Shown piece by piece: positions 36,576 to 49,157 of a stretch of 64,000 nt of DNA (position 1 is its first letter; each line of letters opens with the position of its first letter). A program made the position numbers and the translations under genes. The stretch spans positions 124,001-188,000 of the forward strand of contig JADKKI010000018.1 of assembly GCA_016720595.1 (NCBI GenBank). Direction: 5' to 3'. The stretch comes from Myxococcales bacterium (GTDB taxonomy: Bacteria; Myxococcota_A; Polyangia; Haliangiales; Haliangiaceae). The notes below the pieces were generated by a model that made no database searches, had not been told where the DNA came from, and saw only the letters and a program-made list of their open reading frames with translations.

Positions 36576-37445
36576 TCACAACGCGGAGCGAAACGGGACC
36601 GGGGTCACGATCAGGACGAAGATCACCAGCATCAAGATCGCCGCGACCCGACGCTTCCCATCGAGCGGCTGGTCATCCACGGGTGGGTGGTACTCCCCGG
36701 CTCGCTGGCGCATCACCCCCAGGAGCACCGCCCAGATCAGCCACGGGATCACCCCATCCTTGGCGTAGAGCACCGCCTCGCCCACGTCCTTGCCCGCGCC
36801 ACGCGCGGTCACGAACATCACCCCACCGATCACCAGGCCGATCGCTGGCAGGGCGAGGTTGAGCCGCTCCGACCACCGCTCGTGTGCCTCGCCGAGCGCG
36901 GCCCGCGCGATGTGGCCACCGTCGAGCTGGCCGATCGGCATGAGGTTGATCGCCGTGACCAGCAGGCCCACCCAGGCTGCCTGCGCCATCGGGTGGAGCT
37001 GGACATCCACGCCGCCGCCCGGGAGCCACTGCCCGAACACCGCGTACTTGAGCAAGGCGTACAGGATCGAGTTGCCCTCGAGGGAGCTCCCCGGCTCGAT
37101 CGGCCCGACGGGCGACATCGACAGACCGATGAGCAACAACGGGATCGTGACGATGAGGCCCGCGATCGGCCCAGACGCCCCGACATCGAACAGGATGTTG
37201 CGGTCGCCGATCGGCTTCTTCATGCCGATCACGGCGCCGAGGGTCCCCCACGAGATGAACGGCGGCAGCGGGATGAAGAACGGGAGCGACGTCTCGACAC
37301 CGCGGTACTTCCCGACGAAGTAGTGCCCTGCCTCGTGGCACGCCAGGATGCCCATCAACGTGGCGGCGTGGTACGGCCCACCCGCCACGTAGGTGGTGAC
37401 GCAGCACGCGGCGAACAGCGCCAGATTCAGCCACGGCTCGCGCAC
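36576..37445 (-). CDS. Site-2 protease family (M50) membrane metalloprotease
   Basis: 289 residues from GTG 37445. Helix 2 has ILACHEAGHYFVGKYRGVET, the HExxH zinc motif. A later helix has INLMPIGQLDGGHIA, the LDG motif that supplies the third zinc ligand. About six to seven hydrophobic segments are present and there is no PDZ domain, which fits a minimal S2P-like protease of the type that cuts transmembrane proteins within the membrane. The target is unknown; the neighbouring zinc-ribbon protein and LpoA-like lipoprotein are candidates by position only. It lies 16 bases after the lipoprotein gene on the same strand. Confidence 0.88.
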   Translation of the reverse strand: MREPWLNLALFAACCVTTYVAGGPYHAATLMGILACHEAGHYFVGKYRGVETSLPFFIPLPPFISWGTLGAVIGMKKPIGDRNILFDVGASGPIAGLIVTIPLLLIGLSMSPVGPIEPGSSLEGNSILYALLKYAVFGQWLPGGGVDVQLHPMAQAAWVGLLVTAINLMPIGQLDGGHIARAALGEAHERWSERLNLALPAIGLVIGGVMFVTARGAGKDVGEAVLYAKDGVIPWLIWAVLLGVMRQRAGEYHPPVDDQPLDGKRRVAAILMLVIFVLIVTPVPFRSAL

Positions 37446-37461
37446 GAGCCGACAGCTTACC

Positions 37462-39003
37462 CTACGGCGCCGTGATCAGCTGATCGCCCTGGACCTCGAG
37501 AATATTCGGAGCGCGGGCGAGCTCGCCGTCGACCCCCATCGCCGCGGGGCCGCAGGCGCCGTCATCGAGCTTGCCGCGGGACAGGGCCGCGCGCAGGGCC
37601 GCCCGGGGCTCGCGGGCCAGCGCCGCCTCCTGCCGCGCGCGCGCCACCAGCAGCGCCGCATCGTGGGCCTGCGCCGCGGCGCTGCTCGGCGGCCGGCCCG
37701 CCCGCTGGAGGAACGCCGCCGCGAACTGCGCACCGGTGTCGCCACCGAGGTCGCCGATGAACGCATCGAGGATCAGGGCGCCCTGCACCGCCTCGCCACC
37801 GCGGATCGGCAGCGAGGGATGATTCCAGCCGGCACCGCCGACGAGCTGCACCACCTGCGGCAGGTGCCCGCCGTGCTTCCGCCGCAGTCGATCGGGATCC
37901 GGGAACTCGGTGGTGCGGAGCTCGACGTTGAAGTACGGCAGGAACGCGGCGACCACCGCCGCGCGATCGTAGCGATCGGGGAGGTAGAGCAGCGAGTACG
38001 CAATGTCGGGGGAGAACGTCGTCCACCCGAGCCGTGTGGTCTTGGACCTCGCGAGGTGCGCCGCGAGCCGCGGATTCTGCGCCGGGATCAGGTTCAGGAA
38101 CGTCTTCACGTCCGCCTCGAGATCGCCGCTCGTCGGATCGTACGTGCCCTGCCCCGTCACCGCGAGCCCGAGCCGCTGGGCCTCGGCGACGAACGCCTCG
38201 GCGGCCTCGCCCCCGAGATCATCCCGAGGCGCGAACACGCCGACCGTCGGAAAGCTGTCCTCGGCGGCGAGCCGCGCCGCGGCGCGTCCCTCGTCGGCGG
38301 GGGAATCGACCAGGCGGAACACGCCGGCCGCCGGATCGCCGCCGTCCGAAGGTGCGAGCAGCGCGATCGGCACCTGATGCAGCGACGCGGCGCGCGCCGC
38401 GGCGAGCCCCTCGCGCTGCCCCACCGGCCCGAGGATCGCGACGGCCCCCTGGGCGACCGCCGCGTCGACGGCCGCGACCGCCCCGTCGGGCTCGCCCTTG
38501 GTGTCGAGGAACAGCCAGCTGGTACCGGTCGCCGGCGCGAGCTGGATCGCGATCTTGAGCTCGGAGCCGATCGCCGCGAACCGCCCGCTCAGCGGGAGCA
38601 ACACCGCGACCACCCCTGGCTGCACGGGCGGCGCGGCGAGCGCGGTGGCGAGCCCCGCCAGCTCCGCGTGGACGCTGGCCTCATCGGCCGCTGAGCTCGC
38701 ACGTGCGATCAGCGCCCGCGCTTCGGCAAGGTCACCGCGGTGATACGCGAGCCGCGCGGCGCGCAGCGCGAGGCGCGCGGCCGGCGCGGCATCCCCGACG
38801 CGCTGGAGGGCTGCGAGCACCGAGCCTTCATCGAGCTCGTCGATCTGTGCCGCATCGATGTTCACGGACAGCGTGCCGCCGGCGCTGCCCTCGTGCCTGG
38901 TCGCGTGGGTCGCGTGCCCGGGATCCTCGTGCTCGACCCACGCACCCTGCGGCGCCTTGGGGCCGCAGGCGGTGATCACGACCAGCGCGAGCAGCCGCAT
39001 CAT
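37462..39003 (-). CDS. LpoA-like penicillin-binding protein activator / periplasmic-binding lipoprotein
   Basis: 513 residues. A short signal MMRLLALVVITAC gives a lipobox Cys at about 13. After a helical TPR-like N-terminal part (about 50-125: LQRVGDAAPAARLALRAARL) comes a periplasmic type-I binding fold. It shows GVVAVLLPLSGRFAAIGSEL, AVAILGPVGQREGLAAARAA, PTVGVFAPRDDLGGEAAEAF and later YDRAAVVAAFLPYFNVEL. This TPR plus ABC-binding-protein fold arrangement is that of LpoA, an outer-membrane activator of class A PBPs, though it could also be a general substrate-binding protein. It is encoded eight bases after dnaJ in the same direction. Confidence 0.75.
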   Translation of the reverse strand: MMRLLALVVITACGPKAPQGAWVEHEDPGHATHATRHEGSAGGTLSVNIDAAQIDELDEGSVLAALQRVGDAAPAARLALRAARLAYHRGDLAEARALIARASSAADEASVHAELAGLATALAAPPVQPGVVAVLLPLSGRFAAIGSELKIAIQLAPATGTSWLFLDTKGEPDGAVAAVDAAVAQGAVAILGPVGQREGLAAARAASLHQVPIALLAPSDGGDPAAGVFRLVDSPADEGRAAARLAAEDSFPTVGVFAPRDDLGGEAAEAFVAEAQRLGLAVTGQGTYDPTSGDLEADVKTFLNLIPAQNPRLAAHLARSKTTRLGWTTFSPDIAYSLLYLPDRYDRAAVVAAFLPYFNVELRTTEFPDPDRLRRKHGGHLPQVVQLVGGAGWNHPSLPIRGGEAVQGALILDAFIGDLGGDTGAQFAAAFLQRAGRPPSSAAAQAHDAALLVARARQEAALAREPRAALRAALSRGKLDDGACGPAAMGVDGELARAPNILEVQGDQLITAP

Positions 39004-39010
39004 TCGTCCA

Positions 39011-39918
39011 TCACTCGTCGAGCAGCGACCGCACCCGATCGAGCAGGCGCCGCTTCTTGCCGGGGCCGCCGCCCGGGTCGGATTCCTGGCCTTCGCTGCG
39101 TGCGAGCTCCTCGATCAGCTCGCGCTGGCGCGGGGTCAGCTCGGTGGGGACCAGGACCTGGACGGTGACCAGGTGATCGCCACGCGGCGCGTGCTTTCCT
39201 GCGGCCTGCGGCACGCCCCGCCCGCGGATCCGGAACACGCCACCCGGCTGGGTCCCCGGCGGGATCCGCATCTTCACGTCGCCATCGAGCGTGGGGACCT
39301 CGAGCACGTCGCCGAGCGCGGCCTGAGCGAACGTGATCGTCAGATCGGTGCGGACGTCGAGCCCGTCACGCCGAAACGTCACGTGCTCGGCGATCCGGAT
39401 CTGGACATGAAGATCGCCGGCCGCTGCGCCGCCCTTCCCCTGCTCGCCCTCCCCCTTGATCGTCTTGACCGTGCCTTCCTTCATCCCCGCGGGGATCACG
39501 ACCGTGAGCTCGCGCGGCCGGTTGTTCGTCGTATCCGGCAGCGTGATCGTCTTGCTGACGCCGAACGCCGCCTCCTCGAACGTGATCTCGAGCGTGTAGC
39601 GGATGTCCTTGCCCTTGGCCTTGGACTTTCGCCGGCGGAACACGTCGTTGATGATGTCCTGCGCCGCGTCGACCACGGCCGAGAGGCCACCCGACCCGTC
39701 GTCGGGGTGGCCCCAGCGGTCGTAGCGCGCCCGCGCATCCTTGTCGGACAGCACGGCATAGGCCTCGTTGATCTCGCGGAACTTCTCGCCCGCGTCGTCG
39801 GAGTTGACGTCGGGGTGGTACTTGCGGGCGAGCTCCCGGAAGGCGCGCTTGATCTCGAGCTCGCTGACATCGCGCGAGACACCGAGCACCACGTAGTAGT
39901 CGCGCTTCCGGCGGGCCA

Positions 39919-39919
<1 letters not shown>
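39011..39919 (-). CDS. dnaJ: DnaJ/CbpA-type J-domain co-chaperone (no zinc domain)
   Basis: 302 residues. The J-domain (about 5-70) has the HPD motif in ELARKYHPDVNSDD, and the C-terminal substrate-binding part has AGMKEGTVKTIKGEGEQG, then RDGLDVRTDLTITFAQAALG. There is no CxxCxGxG zinc-finger repeat or long G/F region, so it is a type B J-protein, shorter than the canonical 375-residue DnaJ. It hands substrate to DnaK and stimulates its ATPase. The ATG overlaps the dnaK stop by one base (TGATG), so it is co-translated with dnaK. Whether a second, zinc-containing DnaJ exists elsewhere in the genome cannot be told. Confidence 0.92.
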
Positions 39920-41751
<1,832 letters not shown>

Positions 41752-41764
41752 CGAGCTGACACCT

Positions 41765-42424
41765 TCATTCCGCGCTCTTGGCCTTTGCCACCACCACGAG
41801 GGTGGGGCGCAACAGCCGATCACCGGACTTGTAGCCGCGCTGCAACACCTGGACGACGGTGCCCGGTGCGGCGTCGCTCTCCTGCTGCGAGATCGCCTCG
41901 TGCAGGTTCGGATCGAATGGCTGGCCCATCGCCTCGACCTGGGTGACATCGAGCCGCTCGAACGCGGTCGTGAACTGGCGCAGCACGAGCTGCACGCCTT
42001 CGACGATCGGGTGCTTGTCTTCGGAGGCCTGCACCGCGTGCTCGATCGCCCGCTCCAGGTTGTCGACGACGGGGAGCATCTCCTTCAGGACCTTGCCCTT
42101 GGTCTCGAACTTCGCGTCCTCGGCCTCGCGCTTCTGGCGCTTGCGGAGGTTCTCGAGATCGGCGGCGGACCGGAGATAGCGGTCCCAGTTGTCCTTCTTC
42201 TCCTTCTCGAGCGTGGCGACCTTGGCCTCGAGCTCGGTGATCCGAGCGTTCAGACCCGGCTCGAGACCCGGCTCGGGACTCGGCTCGGCGGCGACATCCG
42301 TGATCACCTCGGTCGCGGCGGCAGCGGGAGCCTCGACCTCGATGGGCAACAGGCCGCTATCATCTGCGCCGCCCGCAGCGGGGGGCGCGACAGGATCGTC
42401 TGACTGACTGGGGTCTCCGCTCAT
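41765..42424 (-). CDS. grpE: GrpE nucleotide-exchange factor
   Basis: 219 residues from ATG 42424 (GTG 42454 would add ten residues; neither has a strong ribosome site). The first 65 residues are acidic and disordered. The coiled coil begins [18 protein letters not shown] and the conserved core [20 protein letters not shown] follows. The beta-domain has [16 protein letters not shown] and ends [19 protein letters not shown]. GrpE dimers release ADP from DnaK. The gene lies 13 bases upstream of dnaK and 48 bases downstream of hrcA in the same direction, so it is regulated with them. Confidence 0.94.
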   Translation of the reverse strand: MSGDPSQSDDPVAPPAAGGADDSGLLPIEVEAPAAAATEVITDVAAEPSPEPGLEPGLNARITELEAKVATLEKEKKDNWDRYLRSAADLENLRKRQKREAEDAKFETKGKVLKEMLPVVDNLERAIEHAVQASEDKHPIVEGVQLVLRQFTTAFERLDVTQVEAMGQPFDPNLHEAISQQESDAAPGTVVQVLQRGYKSGDRLLRPTLVVVAKAKSAE

Positions 42425-42472
42425 CTCAGCGGGAAGATAACCAGCTTTGGCCACCGTGGACAGGCCCGGCGG

Positions 42473-43504
42473 CTACGACTGCAGCTCGGCGAGCAGCCGC
42501 GAGACCGTCTCGGCGGTGACATCCACGACCGACATCACCTTTCCGTAGTTCATTCGCATCGGTCCGATCACCGCGAGCGCGCCGATCGGCATGTCCTCGG
42601 GCCCATACGACACGGCCACCACCGAGCTGCCCGCGAGGCCCGACATCGAGGTCTCGGCCCCGAGGAACACCTGGAGCCCCTCGGCATGCCGCGTGCGGTC
42701 GAGCAGGCGGACCAGGGTCTCCTTGTCCTCGAGGGTCTTCAGGAGATCTCGCGCGCGGTCCTGGGCGAGCGCATCGTCGAGCAGGTTCGACTGGCCCGAG
42801 ATCAGGACGTCGGCCGACCGATCGGGCTGTGCCACGAACACCGCGTGACCGAGCCGGAGCGCCGCCGAGATCGCCTGGTCGTACTTGTTCTTATCCTCGC
42901 CCAGCTCGCGGATCACCCGCTCGCGCACCTCGTCGATGGTCATCCCCGACAGGAGCTGGTTCAGGTAGTTGTGGATGCTCTCGAGGCGTCGCGGATCCAC
43001 CTCGTCGATGATCAGGCGGTTCTCGATCCGCCCGTCGGTGGTGACCAGGACCGCGATCAGCTTGCCATCGCGGAGCGGCACGAACTCGATCTGGCCGAGC
43101 CGTTGCTGGTCCGGATCGGGCGCGATGATGATCGCCGCATGCTGCGTGAGATCGGAGAGCAGGCGCGAGGCGCGCTGCACCACCTCGTCGGGCGTGGGGG
43201 CGACCACGCGCTCGCGGATCTCCTCCTTCTCCCGCGCCGATAGGCCACGAACCTTGAGGAGGCTATCGATGAAGAACCGCAGCCCGGTCGGCGTGGGCAC
43301 ACGACCGGCCGACGAGTGTCGCTGCTCGAGCAGGCCCATCTCCTCGAGATCCGCCATCACGTTCCGGACCGTGGCGGGGGACAGCCCGAGATCGTGGCGC
43401 CGGGTGACCGTGCGCGACCCCACCGCGTCCCCGCCATGCAGGTACTCGGTGATCACAGCGTGCAGGATCTTCTGCGCACGCCTGGACAGGTCGGCTCCGC
43501 TCAT
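42473..43504 (-). CDS. hrcA: HrcA heat-inducible transcription repressor
   Basis: 343 residues. The N-terminal winged helix has [20 protein letters not shown], then [20 protein letters not shown] with [21 protein letters not shown] central GAF-like domain and the C-terminal ADAMEQ-like region follow ([36 protein letters not shown]). HrcA represses chaperone operons at CIRCE operators and needs GroEL for folding. Its own gene is the second of the chaperone operon, overlapping hemW by four bases (ATGA). I searched this window for the CIRCE inverted repeat (TTAGCACTC, nine bases, GAGTGCTAA) and did not see it upstream of hrcA or grpE. Control may therefore come from a site inside or before hemW, or target groE elsewhere. 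Confidence 0.94.
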   Translation of the reverse strand: MSGADLSRRAQKILHAVITEYLHGGDAVGSRTVTRRHDLGLSPATVRNVMADLEEMGLLEQRHSSAGRVPTPTGLRFFIDSLLKVRGLSAREKEEIRERVVAPTPDEVVQRASRLLSDLTQHAAIIIAPDPDQQRLGQIEFVPLRDGKLIAVLVTTDGRIENRLIIDEVDPRRLESIHNYLNQLLSGMTIDEVRERVIRELGEDKNKYDQAISAALRLGHAVFVAQPDRSADVLISGQSNLLDDALAQDRARDLLKTLEDKETLVRLLDRTRHAEGLQVFLGAETSMSGLAGSSVVAVSYGPEDMPIGALAVIGPMRMNYGKVMSVVDVTAETVSRLLAELQS

Positions 43505-44613
43505 CCGTCCGACGAGCTTACAAGATCACCCGCCGATTGCACGATGCGACCTGCGATCCGATCCGCCATCAGAAAGCCGCGGAGAGTCGGGCAGATCCGC
43601 CCTTCCCGGCGCTCGGCGAGCCCGCCCGAGACCAGCTCGTCGGCGAGGATCGGCCCCAGATCGGCCTCGGCGACCCCGTGGGACGTCCGCAGGCCCAACC
43701 ACAGCCGGTCGATCGCCATCTCCCCGGCGGCGATCTCGACGCGCTCGGCGGGGATTCCCGGGGCCGCGAGATAGGCGGTAGCCCGGCGCGGATTGGTCGC
43801 CCGCACCCCTGCCCCGCCCGGGAGGTGCTGCAGCGACGCCGCTCCCACCCCCAGCCCGAGGAACGCCGCACCCTCCCAGTACAGGCTGTTGTGGACCCCG
43901 CGCTTCCCCGGCCGGGCATACGAGCTGATCTCGTAGTGCTCGAACCCCGCAGCACACAGGCGCTCGTGCACGGCGACGTAGAGGTCCGCGAGCGTGTCCT
44001 CGTCGAGCGGCGTCAGGCGGCCATCACGTACGCGCTGCCCGAACGAGGTGCGCTCCTCGATCGTGAGCTCGTAGACGGACAGGTGATCGGCGCCCAAGGT
44101 CTCGACCTCGCTGCCCACGCCCGCCGGGCCCGGCGTGCCGAGGATGAAGTCCGCCGAGGTCGTGAAACCGGCGGCCAGCGACCTCTCGACGGCGCTCCGC
44201 CCGTCCCCGAACCGATGATCGCGTCCGAGGGTGACCAGCACCTGCGGCTCGAGGGATTGCACGCCGATCGAGATCCGCGTGATGCCCGCCGCTCGCCACG
44301 CCGCCAGGTTTGGATCGGTGCAATCGCTCGGGTTGGCCTCGATCGTGATCTCGCGCGGGCGCGCCTGGTAGTGGTCGGTGATCGCCTCGATCGCGGTGGC
44401 GATGCAGTCGGGCCGCCACAGCGACGGGGTGCCACCGCCCAGGTAGATCGAGGCCAGCTCCCCCGGGAAGTCGCGGGCGCGCGCAGCGAGCTCGCCCAGG
44501 ATCGCGGCGAGATAGACGTCGTGCGGAGGCTCGCCGACCTCGACCGCGAAGTCACAGTACGGGCACAGCTTGCGGCACCACGGGAAGTGGAGGTAGACGC
44601 CTAGGGTGGGTAT
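43501..44613 (-). CDS. hemW: HemW-like radical SAM protein (heme chaperone), unusual start
   Basis: About 370 residues. The radical SAM cluster motif is [17 protein letters not shown] (CxxxCxxC). It continues [26 protein letters not shown] and [16 protein letters not shown], with the HemW C-terminal domain ([20 protein letters not shown]). Members were once called oxygen-independent coproporphyrinogen oxidase but lack the fourth motif of HemN; HemW binds heme for delivery to cytochromes. The open frame upstream of the cluster starts after a TAG at 44625 and has no ATG, GTG or TTG before residue about 117. The sequence fits a start at an ATA codon (44613: PTLGVYLHF follows) or ATT 44622. It overlaps the divergent cysteine desulfurase by a few bases. 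The ATG-equivalent may have been lost or mis-assembled. Confidence 0.82.
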   Translation of the reverse strand: MPTLGVYLHFPWCRKLCPYCDFAVEVGEPPHDVYLAAILGELAARARDFPGELASIYLGGGTPSLWRPDCIATAIEAITDHYQARPREITIEANPSDCTDPNLAAWRAAGITRISIGVQSLEPQVLVTLGRDHRFGDGRSAVERSLAAGFTTSADFILGTPGPAGVGSEVETLGADHLSVYELTIEERTSFGQRVRDGRLTPLDEDTLADLYVAVHERLCAAGFEHYEISSYARPGKRGVHNSLYWEGAAFLGLGVGAASLQHLPGGAGVRATNPRRATAYLAAPGIPAERVEIAAGEMAIDRLWLGLRTSHGVAEADLGPILADELVSGGLAERREGRICPTLRGFLMADRIAGRIVQSAGDLVSSSDG

Positions 44614-45737
44614 CCAGCCAATCTACCTCGACAACGCCGCCTCGACCCGCGTGACCGACGAGGTCCTCGCCGTGATGACCGAGGTGATGCGCACGGCGTG
44701 GGGCAACCCGAGCGCCGCTCACCCCCAGGGCGCCGCCGCGCGTGATCAGATCGAGACCGGACGCCTCCGGCTGCTCGCGGCTCTCGGAGACGCCGGCGGC
44801 AAGCTGGGCGACATCGTGTGGACGAGCGGATGCACCGAGGCCGATGCCCTCGCGGTGCTCGGCGCCGCGCACGTCAAGGCCGGCACCATCGTGCTGTCGT
44901 CGATCGAGCACCCCGCGGTCAGCGCCGTCGCGGCGCGGCTCGGCGACCAGGGTCGGCGCGTGGTCACGGTCGCGCCGGGGCCCGACGGCGTCCTCGATCC
45001 CGAGGTCGTGGCCGACGCCGCGGCGGACGCCGGCGTGGTCTCGATCGTGATGGTGCAGAACGAGGTCGGCATCGTGCAGCCGGTCGCGGCGATCATCGCG
45101 GCGGTCAAGCAGCGCGCGCCGAGCTGCCACTTCCACGTCGATGCCGCGCAGGCCTTCGGCAAGGTCGCGCTCGATGTCACCGCGCTCGGCGCGGACTCGG
45201 TCGCGATCGCCGGCCACAAGCTCCACGGCCCCAAGGGCACGGGCGCGTTGTGGCTCCGAGCCGGCGTGGTCCTCGAGCCACTGTGGGTGGGCGGTGGGCA
45301 GCAGAAGGGCCTACGGGGCGGCACCCAGGACGCACCCGGCGCCGCCGGGCTCGGGCTCGCGGCAGAGCGCGCGATCGCCGCGCTCCCGCACGCACGCACG
45401 CGGTGGCTCGAGCTCGCGGGGCGGGTGACCTCCGCTCTCGACGCGCGCGGGGTCGCGCACCGCAAGCTCGTCCCCGATCAGCGCCGCGCACCGCACATCC
45501 TCGCGATCGGGATCCCCGGCGTCCCCGCGAGCGCCTTGCGCACGGTGATGTCGAGTCGTGGGGTCTATCTCTCGACGGGATCGGCGTGCGCGGAGCGCGA
45601 CAGCAAGCCGTCCCCAGTCCTCGCCGCACTCGGGCTCGCGCAGGACGCCGGCATGGTGCGCCTGTCGTTCGGGCTCGACACCACCGCCGAGGAGGTCGAT
45701 GCCGCAGCAACGATCCTCGCGGACGTGGCCGCCGAGC

Positions 45738-45763
<26 letters not shown>
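44606..45763 (+). CDS. Cysteine desulfurase (NifS/IscS family)
   Basis: 385 residues from GTG 44606. Typical markers: IYLDNAASTRVTDEV at the N-terminus, HFHVDAAQAFGKV (the Asp that pairs with the PLP pyridine), the Schiff-base lysine in AGHKLHGPKGTGAL, and the mobile catalytic cysteine loop STGSACAERDSKPSP, followed by RLSFGLDTTAEEVD. This fold-type I PLP enzyme takes sulfur from cysteine for Fe-S clusters, thiamin, tRNA thiolation or similar. No IscU, IscR or ThiI neighbour is in view, so its sulfur acceptor is unknown; sulfur for the LarE step of the nickel cofactor is one speculative use. The start overlaps the divergent hemW 5' end, and the 3' end overlaps the convergent GltJ-like gene by 26 bases. 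Confidence 0.9.
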
Positions 45764-47858
<2,095 letters not shown>

Positions 47859-47919
47859 CGCAGACTTCCCCGGTGGGGAGTTCTGGGCCGCTGCGGAACC
47901 GAGCACGACACGTCTGCTG

Positions 47920-47948
47920 ATTGTGCCGAAAAAAACCTGTGGTGGCAA
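47920..47948 (-). promoter_or_regulatory. Sigma-70-type promoter of the GltJ-like gene
   Basis: On the minus strand TTGCCA (complement of 47943-47948) and CACAAT (complement of 47920-47925) are separated by exactly 17 bases. Five of six and four of six bases match the -35 and -10 consensus, in the only A/T-rich patch of the region (a run of seven T in the spacer). Transcription would begin near 47913, leaving a leader of about 55 bases before GTG 47858. Confidence 0.5.
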
Positions 47949-47978
47949 AGGGGTACACGTTCGGACACCGCCCGCGCC

Positions 47979-49157
47979 TCAGGGTTTGGCGCGGTCGCTG
48001 CCGGCACTGCCGCTCCCCTCGCGTGTCTGCGTGCCTGCATCGAGGGGTTCGGCGCTGCCAGCGGCTTCGCCCACGGCCTTCCCGCGCTTTCGGGCGACGG
48101 AGACCGTCGAGATCACGACCACATCGCGCGTGGCTGCGGCACCTGGGCGGGTGGTGAGGAGACCTCCGACCTCGATCGTGTCGGCACGGCTCGTCAGCTC
48201 CAGGTAGAGATCCACGTCGTGGACCTCGGCGCCGATCCAGCGGGCGTTCGAGCTCGACACCTGGTAGAGGGCCGTCGGCTCGATCGACTTCGCGATCTTC
48301 CCGTTGTCGAACCGGAACGCGATCAACGACCAGCTCCGTAGCTGCGGATCGTCGGAGCGCGTGATCACGACGAGCTCGTCCTTGCCCTCGGGTGTTCGCA
48401 GCGGGGCCGCGAACACCACGTTCGGCACCTTGAACGTGGCCATCGCCTTCTCGGCGTCGGGCAGCCGTAACGTGATCTCGTTGTCGATGACCTCGACGAG
48501 CTCGCCGGCGCCCGTCAGGCACGCACCGACCGCCTTCTCCGTCGAGGTCGGGCGCGGACATCCCTCGCGCGGCGGCGGGCTTGGCGCGACGGGGGGCGCC
48601 GAGCTGCCGTCTCCGACGATCGCGATCGCCGAGATCCGATCCGCTTCGAGGACCACGCGCGCGTTGCGCAGCACGCTCGGGATCACGAGCCGCGGATCGT
48701 GCGCGCGCTCGGGCTCGTCGACGAGCGGGCCCAGCGCCGCCACCAGCTCGGCGCGGGTCGAACCGACATGGATCCCCGACTCGGTGCGCGCGACCTCGGC
48801 ACCCACGACGGCCACGAAGGTCGCGGTGCCCTGCGGCTCACCGCCGATCAACACCGCGTTGTCCTCGGCACGGATCAGGCTGCGATGGAGGAGCCCAGGG
48901 ATCTCGAACAGGGCCAGCCGGGGCCCCGACGGGAGCTGCTCCAGGAGGTCCGAGAGCTTCTCGCCGAGCTTGTAGGGCCCGACGCTGTTGGCCCGGATCG
49001 CGTGCGGCGGCAGCGCGCGCACGACACCGACGGGCGGCTCGATCACGCGGCGTTGACGAGGTGCCTCGCTCTGCGCCGACGCTCGCTCGCTGCGATCGTG
49101 ATCGGAGCAGCCCGCGGGCGCGACGATCAGCGCAAGGGCGACGACGGTGAGCTTCAC
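47979..49157 (-). CDS. Lipoprotein, hypothetical (downstream of Ser/Thr kinase)
   Basis: 392 residues from GTG 49157, whose overlap with the kinase stop (GTGA, 49157-49154) favours this start. The signal VKLTVVALALIVAPAGC gives a lipobox Cys at about 17. The mature protein begins with a Ser/Arg-rich stretch. It continues with beta-rich segments (GVVRALPPHAIRANSVGPYK, later ESGIHVGSTRAELVAALG and DELVVITRSDDPQLRSW), perhaps a beta-propeller or beta-sandwich. The tail is rich in Ala/Gly/Ser. I do not recognise a family. Coupled translation with the kinase suggests it is its extracytoplasmic partner or reporter; no experiment or homologue supports this yet. Confidence 0.6.
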   Translation of the reverse strand: MKLTVVALALIVAPAGCSDHDRSERASAQSEAPRQRRVIEPPVGVVRALPPHAIRANSVGPYKLGEKLSDLLEQLPSGPRLALFEIPGLLHRSLIRAEDNAVLIGGEPQGTATFVAVVGAEVARTESGIHVGSTRAELVAALGPLVDEPERAHDPRLVIPSVLRNARVVLEADRISAIAIVGDGSSAPPVAPSPPPREGCPRPTSTEKAVGACLTGAGELVEVIDNEITLRLPDAEKAMATFKVPNVVFAAPLRTPEGKDELVVITRSDDPQLRSWSLIAFRFDNGKIAKSIEPTALYQVSSSNARWIGAEVHDVDLYLELTSRADTIEVGGLLTTRPGAAATRDVVVISTVSVARKRGKAVGEAAGSAEPLDAGTQTREGSGSAGSDRAKP

